Positions 1 through 8,702 of a stretch of 21,841 nt of DNA are shown piece after piece. Origin of the DNA: Zelonia costaricensis (lineage: Eukaryota; Euglenozoa; Kinetoplastea; Trypanosomatida; Trypanosomatidae); assembly GCA_030849075.1 (NCBI GenBank), contig JASAOO010003098.1:1-21841 (forward strand). Direction: 5' to 3'. The notes under the pieces were generated by a model. The model was not told the origin of the DNA. It saw only the letters and a list, made by a program, of their open reading frames with translations, and ran no database searches. The position numbers and the translations under genes are program-made. Each line of letters starts with the position of its first letter. Position 1 is the first letter of the stretch.

Positions 1-834
1 CTTGCTGAGGCTCCACGCAACGTCCCAGAAGTATGCGGACCCCGAGAGGGGCAGCATCTCACTTATCGTGGCGGTCATCTCGTTCGGCGAATTCACGTGC
101 AACGGCCTCACCGCCGACGCATTGAATAATTTGTGGAGGTACCTGTTCAGCGTAGGGAAAGACGAAGCGCGCACCGCCGCCTCCACCTCGGCCGTCGTCC
201 GCGTTGTGTTGACGGAGATCCTCATGAGTGCGCCGTAGACAAGCCCACCCGTTTTCCTCGGTGTGTACGCGAGCAGAGTCACCCTGGGCACATCAAGAAG
301 AACAACTGGGGCTGTGCTGGAGCTGCTGCTCGAGGACACCGTGGAGCTGCTGTCCGAGAGGTTTGCGGAGCTGCCGCTGGAGGACGACGAGCTGCCGCCG
401 GTGGCCGTGAAGGGAATGAAGCTGCCCCTCAACGCCGCATGAGGCCTGCTGCTGGGCGATGACCTGGCCCTGGACGACGAGCAGCAGCAGCCGCTGGCCG
501 TGAAGTCAACGGAGCTGCCGCTCGACGACGCATGAGAGCTGCTGCTGTCCACGAGTGGCTCAGAGCTGCTGCTGCTGCTGCTGCTGAATGACGAGCCGTC
601 GCTGCTGCTGCTGCTGAATGACGAGCCGTCGCTGCTGCTGCTGCTGAATGACGAGCCGTCGCTGCTGCTGCTGCTGCTGAATGACGAGCCGTCGCTGCTG
701 CTGCTGCTGCTGCTGAATGACGAGCCGTCGCTGCTGCTGCTGCTGCTGCTGAGTGACGAGCCGTCGCTGCTGCTGCTGCTGCTGCTGAGTGACGAGCCGT
801 CGCTGCTGCTGCTGCTGCTGCTGAATGACGAGCC

Positions 835-874
<40 letters not shown>

Positions 875-1152
875 AATGACGAGGCGTCGCTGCTGATGGT
901 CGACGGCGGCAAAGCGTTCGCCACGTCGTACGTCGCCGCCGCGTTAACGGTTCTGGCGAAGGCGCCAGACAGCACCTCCGACCACCCTTCCGCCCGGCCG
1001 CTCATCCATATCTGGATGTGCACAGTGTCGTGCGGTATCGCGCCCGCGCAGAGCAGCGGCAGCGTCAGCGCCAGCGCCAGCGCGAGCAGAGCGACGCCCA
1101 CAGGTGTCGCGTGCCGCGGCCGCACGGGACCGTGAGAGGTTCGCGCGGTCAT
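1..1152 (-). CDS. Secreted/surface serine-rich repeat glycoprotein, 3' end outside window (partial)
   Basis: The frame is open from an ATG at 1152 to base 1 (384 codons, no stop), so the C-terminus is missing. Residues 1-38 form a clear secretory signal: an Arg/His-rich n-region, then a Leu/Ala core (VGVALLALALALTLPLLCAGA) with a likely cleavage site after Ala. Residues about 39-88 form a short segment of mixed composition. Residues 89-196 are nine units of D-G-S-S-F/L followed by 5-12 Ser. Residues 197-280 are Ser-rich with a diverged duplication ending in FTASG/FTATG and a CCC cluster (222-224). From about 280 a compact-looking domain begins (VPRVTLLAYTP..., YFWDVAWSLSK). N-glycosylation sequons NLS, NTT and NAS are present. 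Inference: a mucin-like, heavily O-modified cell-surface or secreted protein. I do not recognise the family; Leishmania proteophosphoglycan or PSA-type proteins are similar only in Ser richness. A GPI or membrane anchor cannot be judged because the end is absent. Confidence 0.8.
565..888 (-). repeat. In-frame Ser-tract/DGSSF tandem repeat
   Basis: Nine copies of a 15-nt spacer (plus-strand starts 586, 616, 646, 679, 715, 751, 787, 823, 874) alternate with GCT triplet runs. On the coding strand the spacer reads GAC GGC TCG TCA TTC (two copies end CTC; the first has GCC for GGC) and the runs are pure AGC. In protein order the serine runs are 12, 7, 7, 7, 7, 6, 5, 5 and 7 residues. All length differences are multiples of 3, so the frame is kept. 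The pure AGC runs make replication slippage and allele length variation likely. Confidence 0.93.
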
Positions 1153-2119
1153 GACGGGGAATCGGGGGAGCTGTTCACTCACAGGACAGTTTGGAGGAGA
1201 GAAGAGGGCTGTGATGTCGTGCGCGTGTGGAGAGGAGAGGGGGGGAGAGGCAATGAAGGTAGTGGACACAACGGCGACGTGTGCTGTGTGAATGCGTATG
1301 AATCCGATACCTGTCGTTCCCTTCGCTCGGAGGGGTGTGAAGGAGCGGGGCAGGTTGGGGCGGGAGGGGTAGCCGGGGTGTGTGTGTGGGGGTGTGTGCG
1401 TGTGGCTGTGTCCAACGGGGGGCGGAGAGCGGAGGGAGGGGTGCACCACACTGTTTTACTGCACGGTGGTTTCAAGACACGGAAGCAATTAGGAAGGAGT
1501 TGACTCTGTGCGTGAGTGTGTATGTGTGGGTGTGTGTATATGGCGACCAACATCACGAAGACCGGGAGAAGAGGTCCGAGCATTGGAAGAAAAAAAAGAA
1601 TAGCGAGACGAGCCGGTAGGAAGGGTGGGACGTTGATGAAGGACCGTGGACGTCTCGCATGCGTGGCAAAGACAGTCGGCAGGCGGCACAGGGCATTGCC
1701 ACTGCCTCCCCCCCCCCTCTTCGCCTCACCCGGTCCGCCTCCTCCTCGCTATTTCCGAAGGGAAGGCGGGGACGGCAGCCCAGGGGTGGAGGGCAACACA
1801 CCGCTCGACCGCGGAGAACGACCGCTGGCTGTAGGCAACGCGAAACTGCTGCTGGCTATAGTTTTGTTTTCTTTTTCTCTCTTCCGATGGCGCGTGTGTG
1901 TGTGTGTGTGTGTGTGTATGTGTTGGTGCCGCACGTGAGGTTGAGTCTGCAGCGCGCGCTTCGAACGTCAGCGGAGGCTTACGCGCGTCCCTCGCACGAG
2001 GCTCGCGCGTCTTCCTCCGTCGTGACGTGGTGTTGTGCAAGAGGAGAGCGAGGGAAGGGAGGAGCGGGGTGTGTTGTACGATACGTGCCTGCAACACGAA
2101 CAGCCTCAGATCGTGCACG
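1153..2119. other. Intergenic region with GT microsatellite
   Basis: No credible gene is seen. It should hold the 3' UTR of the upstream disordered-protein gene and the 5' UTR of the serine-rich gene. It contains purine runs on the plus strand (about 1190-1250, 1585-1600), a C-run near 1710-1718 and a (GT) array at 1894-1917. The short open frames here have Cys-Val/His-Thr repeat composition that follows from the microsatellites. Confidence 0.7.
1171..1210 (-). promoter_or_regulatory. Candidate trans-splice acceptor region of the serine-rich protein gene
   Basis: On the sense strand a pyrimidine tract (complement of about 1189-1208, with a second at about 1230-1250) is followed by CAG at 1209-1210 and again at 1171-1172, shortly before the ATG at 1152. 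Pyrimidine tract plus AG is the established spliced-leader acceptor layout in trypanosomatids. Which AG is used cannot be told from sequence. Confidence 0.35.
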
Positions 2120-4834
2120 TCAACTTGCGCTGATGCTGCACCGCGTAGAGGTAACGCGGACTGTCCGCTCGAGCTCCCACAGAATCGTCTGCCGCTCCGC
2201 TCGCGTGAAGCCGGCACCTTCTAGAACAACAGACTGGTCACCCGCCCCCCACCGCCACATGTCTAGCACACGCGGCAGGTTGTTGTAGCGCAGGCACGCG
2301 TCCACCTCAAGCAGCAACGGTGTCAGCAGCGGCGGATAGCGAAATACGTCCGCGCCGGTGGCTGCGGGCGCTGCTGCGGTGGACGAGACTCGCGACTCTG
2401 GTAGCGGCGGCGGGGGCGATGCCCGCCTCGCGTGCACCCCCTCACGTGGGCCACGCAGCGCACCAGCACTCGCGATGCTGCTGCCGTCGACGCGCGAGTT
2501 TACCAGGCCGTTCGCTCCGTCAAGGCCGCGCTCTCGTCCGGTGACAGCGCCAGAGCGTGTGCCCTGAGCATGCAATGCTGCTGAAGTCGCGTCTAGCGAT
2601 GCACCCGAGCCGGCGTGCCGATCGGCGCTGCCTGACGTGTGCGTCCTGCGCCGTGCGTGCGGCGGCGTTGTGCGTACCGTAACCTCTGCAGCGGCGCCGT
2701 CGCACTCGCTCTCGCAGTCCGTGTAGCTTGCGGCATACGCGGCGGGGCCGCGCGCTGCACCCAAGTAGGACTCCGCTGGATGTGTGTCGACGTGAGCCGC
2801 TCCCGCCTCCACCGCCTCCTCCGCCTCCCCGACCCCCTCCAGCAATGCGTTCAGTCCACGCACCGCCGTGCCGTGCAGGGGGGCGTGCTCGGCCCAGTAC
2901 AGCCGGCGCGCCTCCGCCGGCAGCGGAATGCCAGCCTTGTCGTGCGTTGCCTGCGCATGCGTGAAGCGCGTGTGCGCGCGCTGACGGCGCTGATGGGCAA
3001 GCTGCCCAAAGGTGTCGGTCCACGTCGCAGTGACGGAGGAGCAGGAGGAGGCTGGGGACCGCGGTGGGGCCGTGGCGCTGGCGTCGAAGTCCCACGCGAG
3101 GCGGCGCACCGGACCCCCACGACGCTTGTCTGAGCTCCGCAGCCGCCCTTCCACCTGAGGGGGTGGCAGCCCCTGCACCGCAGCCACCGCGGCTTGCTGC
3201 AGGTACGCTGCCGGAACCTCAGTTGGCTTGCGGGCCAGCCCAGACACCGGGTCGTACAGCCCCGCCGGCCGCCCACCCCCGCCCCCCGTGGCCCCACACC
3301 GCAAGCGCGTTGTGGTGTGGGGCCACGGGGGGCCGGCGTCGGGAGCGATGCCGTTCGTGCTGTGGCTTGGGTCCGCCCTCCAGCCGGTGTGCACGCGATC
3401 GTACCGAGACCGCAGCGGACCTAGCCGGGCGGCGGCCGGGTCCACGCCACCTGCCTCCTCGGCCACGCCGCGCCGGTAGACCATGCGCGCCGCGGCGGAT
3501 GCGTGCGAGCTCGCCGCGCCGCCGCTGGCGAGGCCCGGCGGGGCGGCGCTGGCCGCACGTGCGATGGCGCTGCGGTCCGCCACGGCTTTGGGCAGCGATG
3601 CCAGCCACGTCGGAGCCGTCACCGGGGCGGCGAGTCCCGCTCCACGGCGGGGCACAGCGAAGCCAGAGGGGTGCGTGGCGCTCTCCGCGTAGACGCGCAG
3701 GCGACGCGTCGCGGACGACGCGCGAGAGAGCGCGACGTGCTGATGGGTGAATGCGTGCGGGGGTGCACTTGATGTGGGGGGCTCTGCGGACGCGCTGCGC
3801 TGGCGCGGAAGGGTCCGCTGCGAGGCGGCGTCGGTCTCCGTCCAGCGGCTGGCGCTGCGCCACGGGTCTGCCGTCTGCGCAGAGGCTCGCGCTTCGTCGA
3901 CCCGTGTCGTACTCGGCGTGCGGGTCCCACCAACGTCCGACGGTGCTACGCGTCGGTACAATGCGGGATCGGTGTACGACATGGGCGACGACGACGCCGC
4001 CGTAGCAGCGTCCCGTGGCGCGCCATAGGTCCTGATAACGCCGTGTGTGAGCGAGTCCCGTGCGGCAGGTGGAGTGGACGGGGAGGGGCTGTCACCTCGT
4101 TCGTGCTCTACGGTGTCCACGCGGTGCGGAGACGCTCGGTGTGGCGCGTGGTCGGCGTCAGCGGGTCGGCGCAGCTGCGAAGCCGCCGCCGCCGCATGTT
4201 GCGCACTCCAGGACGGATGCAACTTCTCCTCCTCGTCCTCTTCCCCGCCCTCCCCGCCCTCCTGCCACCGCCACCACCACGGCGGAGACGGGTACACCGT
4301 CGCACTACCGTCGGGTTGATGCACCAGCGGACCTGCGGGGTGCACCGGCGCCGGCTGGACAGCGTACACACACGGTGCCGGAATACGGCCTGCGTGAGAG
4401 CCGGGTCGCTGGTGCTCTTCCTGCGCTCGATGGAGCTGATGTCGCTGCATTGTTGTGCTTGTTGTGGCCGCCGGCAAGGGAGGAGAGGACACAACAGCGG
4501 CCGGTGCTTCAGGTCCGTGCGATGGCGCAGGACTCGCGGAGGCCGAGGCCGGTGGCGTGTGCGTGTCGTACGCAGCGTTGGGGTCACGGCGCATCGTGGC
4601 CGTGGGCGTGCGCTGCACCGGCCCAATGCCCGATGGCGTGCGCTCTGCGGAAGCAGGAGAGGCCGGCAAGCGACGGTGGTACAGATTGGCGGCAAGCAGC
4701 GCGCGAGCGCGGCCCCCACGCGTGCCAGGCGCGTGCGCGGCTCCGTCGTGCGCCACGGCGGGTGTGCTGGTGAAGAGACTGGCAGGATCAAAGGCTGGCG
4801 CGAGGCCCCGCTGCTCCATGATAAGCCGGTCCAT
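2120..4834 (-). CDS. Long, mostly disordered hypothetical protein
   Basis: Intron-free frame of 904 residues from ATG 4834 to TGA at 2120-2122. The frame extends upstream to an ATG at 5008 (962 residues). I prefer 4834 (MDRLIMEQRGL...), or 4819 five codons on, because the extra 58 codons contain a pyrimidine run followed by AG at 4919-4920, which looks like a trans-splice acceptor, and have UTR-like composition. No known domain is recognised. Most of the protein is rich in Ala, Pro, Ser, Arg and His and is probably disordered. Around residues 185-205 a Trp cluster (PPWWWRW) is followed by an acidic stretch (GGEGGEEDEEE). A more ordered motif, LYDPVSGLARKPTEVPAAYL, lies in the middle. The last ~75 residues (FRYPPLLTPLLLEVDACLRYNN..., GFTRAERQTILWELERTVR) look helical and folded and are the best part for a remote homology search. 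A long palindrome interrupts the coding sequence at 3281-3333. Function unknown; a cytoskeletal or scaffold role would be a guess. Confidence 0.78.
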   Translation of the reverse strand: MDRLIMEQRGLAPAFDPASLFTSTPAVAHDGAAHAPGTRGGRARALLAANLYHRRLPASPASAERTPSGIGPVQRTPTATMRRDPNAAYDTHTPPASASASPAPSHGPEAPAAVVSSPPLPAATTSTTMQRHQLHRAQEEHQRPGSHAGRIPAPCVYAVQPAPVHPAGPLVHQPDGSATVYPSPPWWWRWQEGGEGGEEDEEEKLHPSWSAQHAAAAASQLRRPADADHAPHRASPHRVDTVEHERGDSPSPSTPPAARDSLTHGVIRTYGAPRDAATAASSSPMSYTDPALYRRVAPSDVGGTRTPSTTRVDEARASAQTADPWRSASRWTETDAASQRTLPRQRSASAEPPTSSAPPHAFTHQHVALSRASSATRRLRVYAESATHPSGFAVPRRGAGLAAPVTAPTWLASLPKAVADRSAIARAASAAPPGLASGGAASSHASAAARMVYRRGVAEEAGGVDPAAARLGPLRSRYDRVHTGWRADPSHSTNGIAPDAGPPWPHTTTRLRCGATGGGGGRPAGLYDPVSGLARKPTEVPAAYLQQAAVAAVQGLPPPQVEGRLRSSDKRRGGPVRRLAWDFDASATAPPRSPASSCSSVTATWTDTFGQLAHQRRQRAHTRFTHAQATHDKAGIPLPAEARRLYWAEHAPLHGTAVRGLNALLEGVGEAEEAVEAGAAHVDTHPAESYLGAARGPAAYAASYTDCESECDGAAAEVTVRTTPPHARRRTHTSGSADRHAGSGASLDATSAALHAQGTRSGAVTGRERGLDGANGLVNSRVDGSSIASAGALRGPREGVHARRASPPPPLPESRVSSTAAAPAATGADVFRYPPLLTPLLLEVDACLRYNNLPRVLDMWRWGAGDQSVVLEGAGFTRAERQTILWELERTVRVTSTRCSISAS
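3281..3333. repeat. Near-perfect inverted repeat inside a coding region
   Basis: Arms 3281-3300 and 3314-3333 are exact reverse complements (20 bp). The 13-nt centre adds one G-T mismatch and then CAA/TTG pairing, leaving a 5-nt GCGCG tip, so nearly 24 bp can pair. The frame stays open across it. In DNA it could extrude a cruciform; in mRNA it would form a very stable GC-rich hairpin. Confidence 0.9.
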
Positions 4835-4918
4835 GTGTGGTTCGTATGTGCAGGCCGGGGAAGAGGTGAGGGTTCGGGGTGACAGGGTTGAGATGTGCGA
4901 CGGGTGGAGGCGGCGCCG

Positions 4919-4945
4919 CTCCGTGAGATAAAGGAGAAGCCCCCT
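4919..4945 (-). promoter_or_regulatory. Candidate trans-splice acceptor of the disordered-protein gene
   Basis: Sense-strand pyrimidine run (complement of about 4928-4945, including CTTCTCCTTTATCTC) is followed by the first AG at 4919-4920. This would give an 85-nt 5' UTR before the ATG at 4834. A second candidate is the tract at 5141-5165 followed by TAG at 5138-5140, which would allow the longer start at 5008. Confidence 0.35.
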
Positions 4946-5081
4946 TAGTGAAGCTCGAAGCAGGAAGGCAAGACAGCGAAGTTGATGCCCGGGGGCGCGG
5001 CGGCACACACCCCGGAGCAGTGTGCTGGGCTAGCAGATAGCCACGGAAGCCAGATCGAACCGCTGCGTGTGTGCGTGTGTA

Positions 5082-5083
<2 letters not shown>

Positions 5084-5124
<41 letters not shown>
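5084..5124. repeat. TG dinucleotide microsatellite
   Basis: Uninterrupted alternating T and G for about 41 nt; reads as CA on the sense strand, upstream of the disordered-protein gene. Confidence 0.95.
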
Positions 5125-5125
<1 letters not shown>

Positions 5126-5772
5126 AAAGGACATCATCTAAGAGGGGAAAAGAAGAAGATAGGGGTGCTTCTAGGGGAGAGTCTCGCCACATCCACGTGT
5201 GTGTTTGTGTGTGTGCCAGCTGTTCGTGAGTGGCAGTGCAGGTCTGCTCGCTGCGCGTTGCCACCGGGATGGGTTGAACCCTGGAAAGGAGCGCGCAGAG
5301 TCACAAGACAGAGGAGGAGAAGGGGGGGAGGGCATGAGCAGGCAGCCGGATGTATGTGCATGTGTGTGTGTGTGTGCATGTGTCATAAGAGGACGAGACG
5401 GAGTGGCGGCCATGCAGTCAGCTGAGCCTCCATCGGAAAGCAAAAAACGCACACGCCACGGCCTCGGTGGTCTACAATCGACGTACTGCTGCCCTCCATG
5501 TGCCTGTCACATCAAACTCCAAACGCTGGAGCAACAACACAACGAGTTGAGTGCACCGCCATCGTTGCTTTGGTGGAATTTGACTCTTTTGTTTTTTTCC
5601 TTTCATGATTTCCTGCGGTAGCGTCACTGCACCGGTCGATAGGTGCAGGGCGTGCACGCTACTCCATACGCCTTGCTTACCGACTCTGCCCATGGAGACA
5701 CAGACACCCTAGACTCACGCACAGAGAGTGAGAGCGATCAGCAGCAGCAGTCGGCACGGCAGCCTTGTCACC

Positions 5773-8448
5773 TCACTTGGGCAGCGCCGGCGGCTCCATT
5801 TCGCGACGCACGCGCCGCACGAGGGCGTCTCGCTCCGCGACCTCGGCGGGCCGCATGTCCGCCTGCTGGGCGATGGAGATGATCGGGCCCTCGCCGGTCG
5901 GCCGCGGCTCCTTGTCGATCGGCATCGAGTACGTCGTTGCCTGCTCGAGCCGCATCAGGAACTCCTTCATCTCGCGCCCCGTCTCCTCCACGAGATCCTG
6001 CGCGGCGGGCGTCTCCGCGTCCAGGGCGGCCACCTCCGCCGCGGTCGCCAGCATGTCCTCCACGCTCGCCCCCTGCTCCACCATGTACGACAGCAGCCGG
6101 TACCGGTCCATCATGCGGTCGTGCAGCTCGTACCGCTGCGCCGCCTTGTAGAGGTTCGCCAGGGTCACGATGACGCTGATGTTGAGCGGCTCCAGCTCCA
6201 TCGCCCGCCGCGCAGCGACAATCGCGTCGGTGAGGTTCTTTTTGGGGTCCTCCTTGTGCAGCAGCAGCGCAAGCGTCTCCCACGGCGCCGCACTGCGTGG
6301 GAACTCGGTCATCGCCTCGAGGCACAGCCGCCGCCCAAGCGCGGGTGCATCACGGGCGCGGTCGTTCATGTACTGAAAGAGGGCCTCGCGGTAGTTGGCG
6401 TCCTGGTCATCAAGAACATCGGGCGGCTCGCCGGCTGGCGACGCCGATGACGCCCCTGACGCATCGGTGCTGTCGCCGTACACTGGTGACTGCATCGCAG
6501 GCGCTGCAACGTCGGCACCCCCTTCCAACGGCAACACCTGCACGTGGCCCTTCTCGTCCTCTAGCGCAGCCGCTCCATGGTGCTCCCCCAATGCCGACAA
6601 CGGCGCGCCCATCTGGCGGGGCCCCGCACTCGTCATGGCCAGCACCCGTGCGCGGTACACCGAGGAGTGGGCGCGGTAAAGTCGCATCATCTGCTCGCAG
6701 ATGGTGTAGCTCTCGTGCGGCCGCGCTGAGCTCCGCAGCGCGGCGTGCAGCTTCACAAGGGTGAAGAACTGGAAGCGCTCGGGCTGAGGCAGCATTTCGT
6801 GGATGCGGCGCGCCAGCAGCGCCTTGAGAAACGCAATCACTAAGGAGAAGGCAAACTTGCGTGCCTCGGGCGGCATGTCAGCGGAGTCGAAGCGGGCCAT
6901 GAAGTGCTGCTCATCCACCGCGCGGAAGAGCGCCTCGAGGAGCGCCGGGCCATACTCGCGACCAAGGGCACGGACAATGGGACCCAAGGCCTCGATGAAG
7001 AAGCGCGACGCCGCACCCTCCCCGTCCGCGGCGCACGTGCGGCCCGCCGCTTCAACGATGAGATCGGACAGCAGCGACAGCGCCGACTCCGCCGGCGCCA
7101 CCTGCGGGAGAGTGGTGTACTCGCCGCCAGTCAACAGCGACGAGGGCGACGGAGAAGTCGATGCGCGCGTGAGGCTCGTGCCGCGGGGGGCCGCCGCTGC
7201 CGCCGCCTTCGACAACTCAGCATCCGCCGCCGCGTCGACGCGGGGCAACGTCGAGCTCGGTGCCGAAGCGGGGGGCACCGCGGAAGAGCCGGATGTCGTT
7301 GCCGAGGTGGTGGCGACTGACCCGGAAGGGCCCACACCGCCGTCTCTAGGCGGCGCCGTTGCCGCCCGATCCGCCACGGCTGGCTGCAGCCGCCCCTCCT
7401 CCACCGCCTTGGCGTACTCGCCCTGCAGGTAGTCGAGCAGCACGCGAATGCGGGGCGTCCAGCCCTCAATGCCGGTGTCCATCTCCAGCAGTGACTCCAT
7501 CGCGTCCACACTCGTCACATCCGCAGCGAGGATTGCGTAAAGGACCTTCTCCGCCTCTTCGAAGCGGCCCAGCCGACGGTACGTCAAGCCGAGCAGGTAG
7601 CGGACGTGATTCACGTCCGCCACGGTCACGACCGTGTATTCAGGTACGAGGGCCTCCGGCTTCAGCTCCTCGGCCTCCACGTTCTGAGATAGGTACGCGT
7701 CGTCGGTCTCGTGCACCGCCGGCAGCGCCGTGTCGCGCCCCGGCCGCTCCAGCACCTCCGCCCCGTCCGGCGCCGCCACGACGCGGAACGCTGGAGTCTG
7801 CGGGACGGGCACCTGGAAGGCGTTCTCGCGGTCCTGCAGGCGCTGCTGGCGTTGCTGCCACTTGAGCAGAAGCAGCCGCTGTGTGCTCATGGGCTTCTCC
7901 ACCTCCTGCCCCACCACAGCGCTCAGCGCAGCGAGCTCCTCCTCCAGGGCCGTGGCGGTCGGCTGCAGCTCGGCCGGCGTGCTTGCGTTGTTGAGCACCA
8001 CCTCCTTCAAGGCCTGGATGCGCAGGGTCGTGTACCCGTTGTAGGCGAGCTCCTCCCGCTCCAGCAGCTTCTGCTCCCGCTCCATCGCCTCCAACGCCGC
8101 GGCCCCCACGCGGCTGACGCTGTCGTAGCGCGGCATCGACGTCGGGCTCGCCCGGGGGTCCTGGATGTAGCCGGACGGCGTGTCGGCCAGTGTGTTCCGT
8201 GAAACATTGCGGTACAGGCAGACCCGCGTTGGGCGCAGTGAAGCAGCAGTGGCCGAGGCGCCACTGCGGATAGAGGGGGCGGCAGCCGTCGTAGAGGTGC
8301 AGTGGGTGGGGCCGTGCGCAGCAACAGTAGCTGCATGACGAACGCCGCGGCCACGCAGGCACGTGGCTACGCACATCGAAGACGCGAGTCTGCGTGTGGC
8401 GTGGGTGACGCAGCTTCGCGCTCGCAGGGGCGCGAAGAGTCGCGTCAT
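5773..8448 (-). CDS. Probable mitochondrial TPR-repeat protein
   Basis: Frame of 891 residues from ATG 8448 to the stop before 5773; the frame reaches an upstream ATG at 8631 (952 residues). I choose 8448 because it begins MTRLFAPLRARS... and the first 88 residues contain many Arg and no Asp or Glu, an excellent mitochondrial presequence; the 61 residues upstream look like translated UTR. Visible layout: charged helical/coiled-coil region at about 114-204 (EAMEREQKLLEREEL, KWQQRQQRLQDRE); a TPR-like helix pair at 279-314 (HVRYLLGLTYRRLGRFEEAEKVL); an Ala/Ser/Thr/Pro linker at about 359-439; a helical region at 454-599; and a C-terminal helical repeat block at 684-789 with a clear TPR (TDAIVAARRAMELEPLNISVIVTLANLYK). 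TPRs are protein-binding scaffolds, so a role in a mitochondrial complex such as ribosome or RNA processing is plausible but inferred. It lacks the regular 35-residue array of a PPR protein. Confidence 0.85.
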   Translation of the reverse strand: MTRLFAPLRARSCVTHATRRLASSMCVATCLRGRGVRHAATVAAHGPTHCTSTTAAAPSIRSGASATAASLRPTRVCLYRNVSRNTLADTPSGYIQDPRASPTSMPRYDSVSRVGAAALEAMEREQKLLEREELAYNGYTTLRIQALKEVVLNNASTPAELQPTATALEEELAALSAVVGQEVEKPMSTQRLLLLKWQQRQQRLQDRENAFQVPVPQTPAFRVVAAPDGAEVLERPGRDTALPAVHETDDAYLSQNVEAEELKPEALVPEYTVVTVADVNHVRYLLGLTYRRLGRFEEAEKVLYAILAADVTSVDAMESLLEMDTGIEGWTPRIRVLLDYLQGEYAKAVEEGRLQPAVADRAATAPPRDGGVGPSGSVATTSATTSGSSAVPPASAPSSTLPRVDAAADAELSKAAAAAAPRGTSLTRASTSPSPSSLLTGGEYTTLPQVAPAESALSLLSDLIVEAAGRTCAADGEGAASRFFIEALGPIVRALGREYGPALLEALFRAVDEQHFMARFDSADMPPEARKFAFSLVIAFLKALLARRIHEMLPQPERFQFFTLVKLHAALRSSARPHESYTICEQMMRLYRAHSSVYRARVLAMTSAGPRQMGAPLSALGEHHGAAALEDEKGHVQVLPLEGGADVAAPAMQSPVYGDSTDASGASSASPAGEPPDVLDDQDANYREALFQYMNDRARDAPALGRRLCLEAMTEFPRSAAPWETLALLLHKEDPKKNLTDAIVAARRAMELEPLNISVIVTLANLYKAAQRYELHDRMMDRYRLLSYMVEQGASVEDMLATAAEVAALDAETPAAQDLVEETGREMKEFLMRLEQATTYSMPIDKEPRPTGEGPIISIAQQADMRPAEVAERDALVRRVRREMEPPALPK

Positions 8449-8534
8449 TCTTGCAAAGGCGGGAACGCGCGCGCCGCAGCGGGGTGGTGGTTTGGTGGAC
8501 TGGAGGCAGATCGTGTGGGTGTTGCGGCTACGAC

Positions 8535-8590
8535 ACTCATTCCTTGTGCGTTTTTGGTTGTGTGTGTGAGAGCGGCACGGGGAGGGAGCG
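8535..8590 (-). promoter_or_regulatory. Candidate trans-splice acceptor of the mitochondrial TPR gene
   Basis: The sense strand has a pyrimidine-rich stretch (complement of about 8565-8590), then AG at 8543-8544 and again at 8535-8536. Use of either would remove the upstream ATG at 8631 and leave a short 5' UTR before the ATG at 8448. A farther candidate is CAG at 8775-8777 after a tract at about 8800-8830. Confidence 0.3.
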
Positions 8591-8672
8591 GATGCAAGAA
8601 GGGCGGGCACTGTGATTGCTCGATGTCTCACGGCAGATGACCTGGAAGTGAAGGGCAGCCCGACGGTGCATT

Positions 8673-8702
8673 ACACACACGCACACACACACACACACAC
8701 AC
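8673..8702. repeat. CA microsatellite
   Basis: About 30 nt of AC repeat with a single G interruption at 8681, upstream of the mitochondrial TPR gene. Confidence 0.92.

Larger units (their letters stand above)
4835..5772. other. Intergenic region with long TG array
   Basis: Lies between the mitochondrial TPR gene (3' side) and the disordered-protein gene (5' side). It holds a 41-nt TG array at 5084-5124, a purine run at 5141-5165, a shorter GT run near 5360-5380 and a more complex stretch at 5400-5772 that is probably 3' UTR. No RNA gene was recognised. The sequence near 5265-5280 (GGGTTGAACCC) resembles a tRNA T-arm by eye but lacks the TTC start and a cloverleaf. Confidence 0.65.

Noticed and set aside
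565..888. CRISPR-like array
   Set aside because: The regular spacing is an in-frame protein repeat with pure AGC runs; there are no unique spacers and the genome is eukaryotic.
5262..5283. tRNA T-arm-like GGGTTGAACCC
   Set aside because: The loop lacks the TTC start, and no acceptor, anticodon or D-arm pairing could be found around it.
5728..6450. 240-codon plus-strand frame opposite the TPR gene
   Set aside because: It is the antisense shadow of the GC-rich TPR gene; the His/Arg/Leu/Val-rich composition is typical of such shadows.
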